A stretch of 5,759 bases of DNA, taken from UBA5359 sp028699365 [NCBI: bacterium]. Lineage in GTDB: Bacteria; UBP13; UBA5359. The notes beneath the pieces are model-generated. The model did not search any database. It saw only the letters and a list, made by a program, of their open reading frames with translations, and was not told the DNA's origin. This document shows positions 1 to 5,140 of the stretch, piece after piece; within the stretch, counting starts at the first letter, position 1; every line of letters starts with the position of its first letter. The translations under genes were made by a program, and so were the position numbers. Location of the stretch: assembly GCA_028699365.1 (NCBI GenBank), contig JAQVUQ010000190.1, forward strand, positions 1 through 5,759, in the 5' to 3' direction.

Positions 1-1118
1 TCATAAGTGCCGGTGCCCCTGACATGGGTGGAGTGCGCCACCACTCCCCAGGGATACTCTTTGAATCTCTCCCACTGAGCGGTGAAGTAATCACGCGTAT
101 GGTAACCTATCTCGTCGAGAACCTTGCCGTGCGTATAGGATATCTCGGTGATATGAGGCGCATAGATTATAAGCCTGCCGCCGTCGGCCACCACCGGTTC
201 CAGCTTGTACATACACTTCCCGCCGGTCCAGAGATCGTCGTACATGGCCGGAGCGCAGGACAGAACCGTATGATAAGGCTTATCCATGTAAGTGATGTGC
301 AGCTTGTCCGAGAGATCGGCCGCCGCCGACCAGGCCTCCTCCGGAGTCCCGTAATAGAGCCCGGCGGCATCGTCCCCCTTGACCACCAGGCAGAAGGCAC
401 TGCGCTCTACCGGCACATAGGAGACGGCCAGATCCACCACGGCACGCACCGGAGTGTATTTCTTACCGATAATCATGGGGTTGGTGATCAACGCTCCCAG
501 CCAGTGGAAGAAATCGATGATCTCCTGTCCGGCTATGCCGGGGAAGATGTACTTGTTGCCGCCGGAGAAGCCCACCACCTCATGCGGAAAGACCGGTCCC
601 ACGATCATCAGGTGATCGTAATCCATTACCATCTTGTTGACGGCGATGTTGACCGGCATTTTGAAGAGCCCGTTGCTTATCTCCTCTATCTTCTCTGCCG
701 GTATAGTACCCACCGTGATCAGCGCCGCAGGATCTTTCCAGAGGTGATTGAAGAACCTGGCTTTGGGATACTTCTCCCTGTGTTCATCGGCGGTGATGCC
801 TACCCGGTGGTAAATCTGTTCCATGGGCATGGGAGGATGCGTTCCCAGAGCCACCAGTATATCGAACGCAGCCGTTTTATCCGCCAGCAAGCCGTAAAGG
901 GCCTTGAACATCAGATCGATGGGCCCCGAGCGGGTATGGTCCGGTATGACCAGCAGCAGCTTCTTACCTTCAAGCCCGGCTCCGTCCAGAGCCCGGGCGG
1001 CTATATCGGTAACTTCGTTCTCAGTCAGAAACCGATCCGTATATCCGGCTCCGCAGATGCGCCCTGCGGGCGCAGTTGTTGGTTGTTGGTTGTTGGTTGT
1101 TGGTTTCAAGATTCCCAT
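1..1118 (-). CDS. LarA-like nickel-dependent 2-hydroxyacid racemase/epimerase (partial, 3' end off window)
   Basis: The minus strand is open from ATG at 1118 to the left edge (372 codons seen). LarA proteins have roughly 420 residues, so about 50 C-terminal residues are probably missing. Seen motifs: PDHTR (residues 59-63), GTHPP (92-96), PHEVVGFSGGNKYIFPGIAG (178-197), FHW (204-206) and a Lys in WTGGK (297-301). H179, K189 and H205 have the same spacing as LarA H174, K184 and H200, which hold the Ni-pincer (NPN) cofactor. H94 matches the catalytic H108 by motif. Family knowledge: LarA enzymes invert C2 of hydroxyacids in the cytoplasm and need LarB/C/E to make the cofactor; none of those is in the window. 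The substrate cannot be read from sequence. The start is supported by GAGAGG six bases upstream. Residues 6-15 (PTTNNQQPTT) come from a 7-bp tandem repeat and are not conserved family sequence. The SDR upstream suggests sugar-acid metabolism. Confidence 0.88.
   Translation of the reverse strand, partial: MGILKPTTNNQQPTTAPAGRICGAGYTDRFLTENEVTDIAARALDGAGLEGKKLLLVIPDHTRSGPIDLMFKALYGLLADKTAAFDILVALGTHPPMPMEQIYHRVGITADEHREKYPKARFFNHLWKDPAALITVGTIPAEKIEEISNGLFKMPVNIAVNKMVMDYDHLMIVGPVFPHEVVGFSGGNKYIFPGIAGQEIIDFFHWLGALITNPMIIGKKYTPVRAVVDLAVSYVPVERSAFCLVVKGDDAAGLYYGTPEEAWSAAADLSDKLHITYMDKPYHTVLSCAPAMYDDLWTGGKCMYKLEPVVADGGRLIIYAPHITEISYTHGKVLDEIGYHTRDYFTAQWERFKEYPWGVVAHSTHVRGTGTY
1058..1074. repeat. 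GC-rich inverted repeat abutting the heptamer tract
   Basis: TGCGCCC (1058-1064), a 3-nt centre TGC, and GGGCGCA (1068-1074) form a perfect 7-bp stem. It lies in the LarA coding region, encoding about residues 15-20 (TAPAGR), between the heptamer tract and the first conserved residues. In mRNA it would fold about 45 nt after the start codon. It could be part of the same inserted repeat DNA, or chance in GC-rich sequence. Confidence 0.6.
1075..1105. repeat. Perfect 7-bp tandem repeat inside the LarA N-terminus
   Basis: Unit GGTTGTT on the plus strand (AACAACC on the coding strand) is repeated about 4.4 times without a mismatch over 31 bp. It begins 13 bases downstream of the LarA ATG and is translated as PTTNNQQ-PTT. 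The unit is not a multiple of three, so each gain or loss of one copy shifts the reading frame. A 7-bp-arm hairpin directly abuts it at 1058-1074. Confidence 0.95.
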
Positions 1119-1123
1119 GCATG

Positions 1124-1129
1124 TCCTCT
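1124..1129 (-). promoter_or_regulatory. Shine-Dalgarno site of the LarA-like gene
   Basis: GAGAGG on the minus strand is followed by ACATGC and then the ATG at 1118. A second ATG at 1122 lies in a different frame and only two bases from the site, so 1118 is the better start. This decides the start because the first 15-20 residues have no family similarity to guide it. Confidence 0.7.
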
Positions 1130-1151
1130 CATAGTCAAGTTCTTCCGTGGG

Positions 1152-1237
1152 GTCAGGAGTTTACATTTAGCGTTCTGCTCAAAAAGGCTTAGACAACCTA
1201 TCTGCACTCCTGACTTCAGTTTACGCCCGAGCGTTCT
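1152..1237. repeat. Long-spaced inverted repeat and duplicated motif in the SDR-larA gap
   Basis: GTCAGGAGT (1152-1160) and ACTCCTGAC (1206-1214) are perfect 9-bp inverted arms 45 bp apart. A bipartite word is also repeated directly: AGTTTAC-4 nt-AGCGTTCT at 1158-1176 and AGTTTAC-5 nt-AGCGTTCT at 1218-1237. The arms could pair in the SDR-larA transcript just upstream of the LarA start. No U-run follows, so this is not a standard terminator, and no good promoter was seen in the gap. Confidence 0.6.
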
Positions 1238-1238
1238 C

Positions 1239-1273
1239 CTTCAGCCTTCAGACTTCAGTCTTCAGACTTGATC
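1239..1273. repeat. Degenerate heptamer array (CTTCAGN) at the SDR 3' end
   Basis: Five consecutive 7-mers read CTTCAGC, CTTCAGA, CTTCAGT, CTTCAGA and a diverged CTTGATC. The array ends within the SDR stop codon (1273-1275). Two further units, CTCCTGA-CTTCAGT, lie at 1207-1220. Short tandem heptamers of this kind are known as intergenic repeats in several bacterial phyla; their function here is unknown. Confidence 0.85.
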
Positions 1274-2136
1274 TACACTCCGCTGAAGGCTGAGAAACCG
1301 CCGTCTACCGGGACTACTATTCCGGTCACGAAGGCGGAAGCGTCCGATACCAGCCACAGCAGCGTGCCGCTGAGATCTTCCGGCTCTCCGAAACGTCCCA
1401 TGGGCGTATGGGCGATGATGGTGTTCCCCCTGGCGGTCAGATCGCCTGTCTTCTCCTCGGTGAGCAGGAACCTGTTCTGATCCGTCAGAAAGAAGCCGGG
1501 CGCTATGGCGTTGACGCGTATGCCTACCGGCGCCATATGGGTGGCCAGCCACTGGGTGAAGTTGGATATGGCCGCCTTGGCGGCGGAATAGGCTGGAATC
1601 TTGGTCAGCGGGCGAAAAGCGTTCATGGAAGAGATGTTGATGACGGCTCCGCTGCCCTGAGTCGCCATTACCTTTCCGAAAACCTGGGTCGGCAACAGCG
1701 TGCCCAGGAAGTTGAGGCTGAAGACGAACTGAACTCCCTGGGGATCGAGATCGAAGAAGGTCTTCAGTTCTTCGGCGGCGGAAGTCAAATCTTCCGGAAA
1801 GAGCTTCTCCCTGGAGGTGGTGGCCCGGGGATTGTTGCCGCCGGCGCCGTTGACCAGGACGTCTACGCGCCCGAAAGCCTTGACCACTTCGTCGCAGGCC
1901 TGCTGCAGGCTGTCGCGCTCCAGAACGTTGCACTCCAGGCCGATGGCCCTGCCGCCGTGTTCGCATATATGTGCGGCAGCCGCCTCAGCCGCGTCCTTCC
2001 TGAGATCCAGAATGGCGACTTTCATCCCCTGTTCGGCCAGATCGGCTGCCATGCACTGGCAGAGAACTCCGCCTCCGCCGGTGACCACAGCCACCCTGCC
2101 TCCGACATCGAACATATTATAGGTATCCTGACACAT
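1273..2136 (-). CDS. SDR-family oxidoreductase, D-mannonate oxidoreductase (fructuronate reductase)-like
   Basis: Complete, 287 residues, a normal length for classical SDRs. The Rossmann nucleotide-binding turn is TGGGGVLCQ (19-27), the NAG-type motif is NGAGG (96-100), and the active site is N142, S170, Y183 and K187 (YSAAK). The C-terminal half (RVNAIAPGFFLTDQNR, TPMGRFGEPEDLSGTLLWL, VVPVDGGFSAFSGV) resembles the SDR-type mannonate oxidoreductases of Firmicutes and Thermotogae. These interconvert D-fructuronate and D-mannonate with NAD(P)H in hexuronate degradation. The exact substrate is inferred from remembered family resemblance. The start at 2136 is chosen over an ATG at 2166 because AGGAG lies six bases upstream of it and because the extra 10 residues would read through that Shine-Dalgarno site. 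A good promoter lies upstream, and the LarA-like gene follows after 154 bp, probably in the same transcript. Confidence 0.9.
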   Translation of the reverse strand: MCQDTYNMFDVGGRVAVVTGGGGVLCQCMAADLAEQGMKVAILDLRKDAAEAAAAHICEHGGRAIGLECNVLERDSLQQACDEVVKAFGRVDVLVNGAGGNNPRATTSREKLFPEDLTSAAEELKTFFDLDPQGVQFVFSLNFLGTLLPTQVFGKVMATQGSGAVINISSMNAFRPLTKIPAYSAAKAAISNFTQWLATHMAPVGIRVNAIAPGFFLTDQNRFLLTEEKTGDLTARGNTIIAHTPMGRFGEPEDLSGTLLWLVSDASAFVTGIVVPVDGGFSAFSGV

Positions 2137-2142
2137 AATAGT

Positions 2143-2147
2143 CTCCT
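2143..2147 (-). promoter_or_regulatory. Shine-Dalgarno site deciding the SDR start
   Basis: AGGAG on the minus strand (inside GAGAGGAGAC), followed by ACTATT and the ATG at 2136. It favours the 287-residue product over the longer reading from 2166. Confidence 0.8.
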
Positions 2148-2166
2148 CTCGTCTACATTGAAGCAA

Positions 2167-2194
2167 GAAGTCAGAAGCCCGGAGTCGGAATTCT
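2167..2194. repeat. Degenerate heptamer array in the SDR leader
   Basis: Four consecutive 7-mers read GAAGTCA, GAAGCCC, GGAGTCG and GAATTCT. The words are related to the CTTCAGN array at the other end of the SDR (complement CTGAAG / TCAGAAG). They lie between the promoter and the Shine-Dalgarno site and so would be in the 5' leader of the SDR mRNA. Confidence 0.65.
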
Positions 2195-2226
2195 GTACTC
2201 TCCCTGTCTGAATAATTGCCTGCTTA

Positions 2227-2256
2227 ATTATACTACGTCCCGGAAACTTTTGTAAA
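2227..2256 (-). promoter_or_regulatory. Sigma70-type promoter for SDR-larA
   Basis: On the minus strand TTTACA (2256-2251, five of six matches to TTGACA) is followed by an 18-nt spacer and a perfect TATAAT (2232-2227). Transcription would start near 2220, giving a leader of about 85 nt that contains the heptamer array. Confidence 0.75.
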
Positions 2257-2298
2257 TGACTTTAAAAAGATTTTGTTATGTCTCCGCAAGGATCCGTT

Positions 2299-2326
2299 GT
2301 AAGGGCGGTTCACGAACCGCCCTTAC
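2299..2326. repeat. 28-bp perfect palindrome overlapping the RNase stop codon
   Basis: Arm GTAAGGGCGGTTC (2299-2311), a 2-nt centre AC, and arm GAACCGCCCTTAC (2314-2326): 13 perfect pairs. The TAA stop of the beta-CASP gene (2325-2323) lies inside the right arm. It resembles the REP-like palindromes scattered in many genomes and could stabilise the mRNA 3' end. A T-run comes only about 30 nt further on (near 2264-2270), so it is not a canonical intrinsic terminator. Confidence 0.9.
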
Positions 2327-3711
2327 GCGAAACTCTCCCCGGCCACAGGTGTGAACACGCTTGCCGTACCCGCATCGGCAATACCGGCCGACAGGCTCTG
2401 CAGCGCCTCGGGATCACCATGCACCAGAAAGGCCCGGCGCAGGGAAGGGCCGATGCCCTTGACGAAACCGAGCAGATCGTTCCTGTCGGCGTGGGCGCTC
2501 AGCTCGTGCATGACGGATATCCGGGCTCTCACGGCATGTATCTCCCCAAGAACGGGCACCTGCCTCTCACCGTCGACCAGGCGTCTGGCCAGAGTATTCT
2601 CAGCCGCAAAGCCGGTGATCAGTACCAGGTTATCGGGATTACCTATACCGTGGCGCAGGTGATGGAGTATCCTGCCCCCCTCGCACATTCCCGAGGAAGC
2701 GATCACGATGCACGGCTTGCGGTAGCCGTTGAGCGCCCTGGATTCGGTTGCGCTCTTGACGTAGGTAAGGGTGCTGAAGCCGAACGGCTTTTCATGTGAG
2801 GATTTGATAAACCGCCTGGTCTCTTCATCATAGCATTCAGGGTGCTCGGAAAATATGGCCGTAACGTTCATGGCCAGCGGGCTGTCCACGAATACCGGTA
2901 TGTGAGGTATTCTGCCTTCCTTATGCAGGTGGTGGAGTATGTAGACCAGTTCCTGGGTCCGTCCTACGGCAAAGGCCGGCACGATCATACGACCACCGGT
3001 GCGGTATATCTCCTCGATGTGCAACCGCAGCGTCTCTTTGCTCTTATCTATCGACTCATGAACCCTGGAACCGTAAGTGCTCTCCAGAATAAGGTAGTCG
3101 ACATCTTTTACCTGGTAGGGATCGCGCAGGATGGGCATACCGGGACGACCCAGATCGCCGCTGAAACAAACGGATTTCCTGTCGCCGTCCGCTTCCACGC
3201 TGCAGACGATAATGGACGATCCCAGTATGTGGCCGGCATCATGAAAGACGGCGGTCATCCCGTGAACAGGATGAAATTTGCGGTCATAATCTATGCCGAC
3301 AAATCTGTCGAGACACGCAGCCACGTCGTCCGTATCGTAGAGCGGCTTTATCTCGGGAGCATCGGCGGAGAGAGCGGCGTTAAGATACCTGGCATGCTCC
3401 ATCTGCACATGGGCACTGTCGAACAGGATGGCTATGGCCAGATCCCTGGTGGCATGGGTGCAGTATATCTTGCCGGCGAAACCGGCCTTGATCAACGTGG
3501 GTATATTGCCGCAGTGATCAAGATGGGCGTGAGATAAAAGCAGGCAGTCTATCCGGTGTGGATCAAACGGAAAGCTGCTGTTGCGCTCCCGGGCCTCCTG
3601 CCGCCGTCCCTGATATAGGCCGCAATCCAGCAGCACCTTTTTATCGTTGAACGACAAGAGATGCATGGAACCGGTAACCGTTTGGGCCGCGCCGTGGAAT
3701 TGGAGTTGCAT
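2323..3711 (-). CDS. Beta-CASP metallo-beta-lactamase-fold RNase (CPSF/Ysh1-like)
   Basis: Complete, 462 residues, close to the usual length of bacterial beta-CASP proteins such as Thermus TTHA0252. Seen metal-site motifs: HAHLDH (61-66), DAGHILGSS with H161, and SGDLGR with D186. Seen beta-CASP features: LESTYG with E210, PAFAVGRTQE (245-254), IASSGMCEGGR (337-347), SAHADR with H407, and VHGD with H431. Family knowledge: two zinc ions and these residues cleave RNA phosphodiesters (endo- or 5' exonuclease) in the cytoplasm. Substrate specificity is not visible. The start is supported by GGGGAGGG seven bases upstream. That site lies in the 18-bp gap after the PIN toxin gene, so the gene probably depends on the toxin-antitoxin promoter; no separate promoter was seen. 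Its stop codon is supplied by a palindromic element, just after the usual GES-type C-terminus. Confidence 0.93.
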   Translation of the reverse strand: MQLQFHGAAQTVTGSMHLLSFNDKKVLLDCGLYQGRRQEARERNSSFPFDPHRIDCLLLSHAHLDHCGNIPTLIKAGFAGKIYCTHATRDLAIAILFDSAHVQMEHARYLNAALSADAPEIKPLYDTDDVAACLDRFVGIDYDRKFHPVHGMTAVFHDAGHILGSSIIVCSVEADGDRKSVCFSGDLGRPGMPILRDPYQVKDVDYLILESTYGSRVHESIDKSKETLRLHIEEIYRTGGRMIVPAFAVGRTQELVYILHHLHKEGRIPHIPVFVDSPLAMNVTAIFSEHPECYDEETRRFIKSSHEKPFGFSTLTYVKSATESRALNGYRKPCIVIASSGMCEGGRILHHLRHGIGNPDNLVLITGFAAENTLARRLVDGERQVPVLGEIHAVRARISVMHELSAHADRNDLLGFVKGIGPSLRRAFLVHGDPEALQSLSAGIADAGTASVFTPVAGESFA

Positions 3712-3729
3712 GGATTTACCCTCCCCTTT

Positions 3730-4131
3730 TCACTCACAAATCAGTTTTAAAAATTCAGCAGGACTGACTACAGCCACACCGGTACAGGCATGATCTGGGA
3801 AATGACGCATATTGCCGGTTACCAGCACAGCCTCGGCGGCAGCGGCAACTTCCAAAAATGGAAGATCATCAGTATCAGGGAGTTGAGTCATCAGAGGAAG
3901 GGCGGTTACAAAATCAGCACGGGAACGTATAAGGTTTAACACGGCCTCGACGTCTTGTGGAATGATCTTCAGTTCAGGTCTACGCAGCACGGTTTCATAC
4001 TCAGACAAAATGTAGTCATTGACACAGATAACAACGATATCTTCCAGCAGCAAGTCCAGTATCCGGCTGCATGTGCCCCGGGCAGTCATTGTACCGGAAA
4101 CGACAACATTGGTATCCAGAACAACGTTCAC
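3730..4131 (-). CDS. PIN-domain toxin (VapC-like, PIN_3/COG1569 type)
   Basis: 133 residues, typical of single-domain PIN ribonuclease toxins. The acidic residues expected at the Mg-dependent active site are present: D6 in LDTNVVVSG, E44 in ILSEYE, and D86/D88/D89 in PDTDDLPFLE. The fourth position is N107 in VTGNMRHF, as is usual in this subfamily. Family knowledge: such toxins cut cellular RNA and are held inactive by a co-translated antitoxin. The start is GTG at 4131, which overlaps the antitoxin TGA as GTGA, so translation is probably coupled. A beta-CASP RNase follows 18 bp downstream. The protein looks intact; whether it is an active toxin cannot be told from sequence. Confidence 0.92.
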   Translation of the reverse strand: MNVVLDTNVVVSGTMTARGTCSRILDLLLEDIVVICVNDYILSEYETVLRRPELKIIPQDVEAVLNLIRSRADFVTALPLMTQLPDTDDLPFLEVAAAAEAVLVTGNMRHFPDHACTGVAVVSPAEFLKLICE

Positions 4132-4421
4132 TCGAGAGTGCGCCTTTCACGGCGGGCACCGGCAATAAGATCGTCGATCTGTTCCATTGTCATGCCGTCA
4201 AGGCCATCGGCTGCGGCCTTTCTTCTGATGCGACTCAGCGCTGTTTGAGCGCGGCTGCGACGAATGTTGAGAATTTCCTCCTCCACCATATCCGTCCCCA
4301 CCCTGGTCATTATAGCAAAGGGACGCCCATTGGCAGTGACTACAATCTCACCCACTGCATCCAATTCCCGGCGAAGCCTGGCCGTATTGCTTCTCAAATC
4401 TTTTATTGTGATGAATTTCAT
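4128..4421 (-). CDS. Phd/YefM-type antitoxin
   Basis: 97 residues. The N-terminal half (MKFITIKDLRSNTARLRREL, then EIVVTANGRPFAIMTRV) has the Phd/YefM DNA-binding fold pattern. The basic and acidic C-terminal half (EEILNIRRSRAQ, then DGMTMEQIDDLIAGARRER, about 73-93) would wrap the PIN partner. Family knowledge: it neutralises the toxin and represses its own promoter, best as the toxin complex. The ATG at 4421 is preceded by AGGTGG seven bases upstream. It overlaps the toxin gene by 4 bp, the normal antitoxin-first order. A promoter and inverted repeats lie directly upstream. Confidence 0.92.
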   Translation of the reverse strand: MKFITIKDLRSNTARLRRELDAVGEIVVTANGRPFAIMTRVGTDMVEEEILNIRRSRAQTALSRIRRKAAADGLDGMTMEQIDDLIAGARRERRTLE

Positions 4422-4440
4422 AATAATCCCACCTATTATT
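4422..4440. promoter_or_regulatory. Inverted repeat enclosing the antitoxin Shine-Dalgarno site (possible operator)
   Basis: AATAAT (4422-4427) and ATTATT (4435-4440) flank CCCACCT, the complement of the AGGTGGG ribosome site. The same ATTATT word recurs at 4460-4465 in the promoter spacer, and a palindromic TGTACA sits at 4455-4460. These are candidate binding sites for Phd-type autorepression. AT-rich sequence makes chance matches likely. Confidence 0.4.
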
Positions 4441-4452
4441 TGGTGTATTTTG

Positions 4453-4482
4453 AGTGTACATTATTATGCCCCTTTATGTCAA
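4453..4482 (-). promoter_or_regulatory. Sigma70-type promoter of the toxin-antitoxin/RNase operon
   Basis: On the minus strand a perfect TTGACA (4482-4477) is followed by an 18-nt spacer and TACACT (4458-4453, four of six matches to TATAAT). The predicted start near 4446 leaves a leader of about 25 nt before the antitoxin ATG. It separates this operon from the broken hydrolase upstream. Confidence 0.65.
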
Positions 4483-4527
4483 CAATTAATACTGGAAGAC
4501 AATTACTTATGCAGACCTACCATTTAC

Positions 4528-5139
4528 TCAATTCCACTGCGGCAGGGACATACCGCCTAATTCCTGCCTGACCAGGCGGCAGCGGTCGAAGTAATCCGGC
4601 AACAACTCCACCCCGAATTCCCTGATGAGATCCGCCACTTCCAGCCCCGGCTTAAAGCTGGTAATGACACACGTAGCTTCGTCTCTCATATCCTCTACCA
4701 GTATATCCCCGGAATACTTTGTACGCATTCGGTCTATCTTATCGAGGTTGCCGTCCATATGCACCACCCGCCGGTTGAGGTTGAGCACGGCCGTTGTATA
4801 CGGCAGAATATCGCTGGTCCGCCCCACTACGGCACCGGTGCAATCCAGAATGCGGTTTTTTGGATACCAGGTGCTGCCGGCCACGGCAAATCCGTAGCGC
4901 ACTGCCCAATGATCCAGCAGCCTCCCGGCAGGAAAAGCGGAGCAAAAGAGCAGCAGTTCCGTATTCTGCCGCCAGTAAAGCTCTCCCAACTCCGCATAGT
5001 TGATATCAAAGCATATAGCCGCCCCCACCCGGCCGAAATCGCAGGCAAACGAGCAGGGCCTGCTGCCGGGAGAGATGCCGCCGTCCAGTATCTCCTCCGC
5101 CATAGGCGTGGCTTTATCGTATATCCAGGCAGGCCTGCC
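4528..5139 (-). pseudogene. Carbon-nitrogen hydrolase (nitrilase superfamily), N-terminally truncated
   Basis: The frame opens after the TGA at 5142-5140 and reads WIYDKATPMAEE, then ISPGSRPCSFACDFGRVGAA, ICFDINYAEL and WAVRYGFAVAGSTW. ICFD carries the catalytic Cys of the Glu-Lys-Cys triad. The Lys in YDKATP may be the catalytic Lys. The segment with the catalytic Glu, roughly 100 or more residues, is absent. The only usable ATG (5103) lies after that Lys and lacks a Shine-Dalgarno site (upstream is GATAAAGCCACGCCT), and no GTG or TTG comes before it. Intact family members have about 270-300 residues; about 203 are left here. The upstream DNA encodes a different protein in the same frame. 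I infer a deletion fusing the dehydrogenase tail to mid-hydrolase. A 191-residue product from 5103 is possible but would lack two of three catalytic residues. Confidence 0.75.
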
Positions 5140-5140
5140 T
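5127..5140. repeat. 14-bp perfect palindrome at the dehydrogenase/hydrolase junction
   Basis: AGGCAGGCCTGCCT is self-complementary. It is flanked by a direct repeat of CCAGGCAG at 5125-5132 and 5145-5152, with the dehydrogenase TGA between the copies. It sits where the hydrolase N-terminus is missing and may be the scar or cause of a deletion. Confidence 0.8.

Noticed and set aside
24-1271. A 415-codon open frame on the plus strand
   Set aside because: It lies antisense to the LarA-like gene, whose conserved motifs are unmistakable. The plus-strand product has no recognisable domain, and its C-terminal end runs through repeat DNA.
1152-1273. CRISPR array in the repeat-rich gap
   Set aside because: The repeats are 7-bp units or two imperfect bipartite words. 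There are no regular direct repeats with spacers.
1408-2211. A 267-codon plus-strand open frame
   Set aside because: It is antisense to the SDR gene; the glycine-rich reading is a codon-phase mirror of the minus-strand gene.
2305-2320. T-arm of a tRNA, because GGTTC and GAACC pair there
   Set aside because: The motif is the centre of a 28-bp palindrome. No acceptor, D or anticodon arms can be built around it.
2264-2326. Intrinsic terminator after the beta-CASP gene
   Set aside because: The stem is strong, but the T-run starts about 30 nt after it and the loop is only two bases. A weak or bidirectional effect is possible but not supported.
2842-3537. A 231-codon plus-strand open frame
   Set aside because: It is antisense to the beta-CASP gene and has no family motif or ribosome site.
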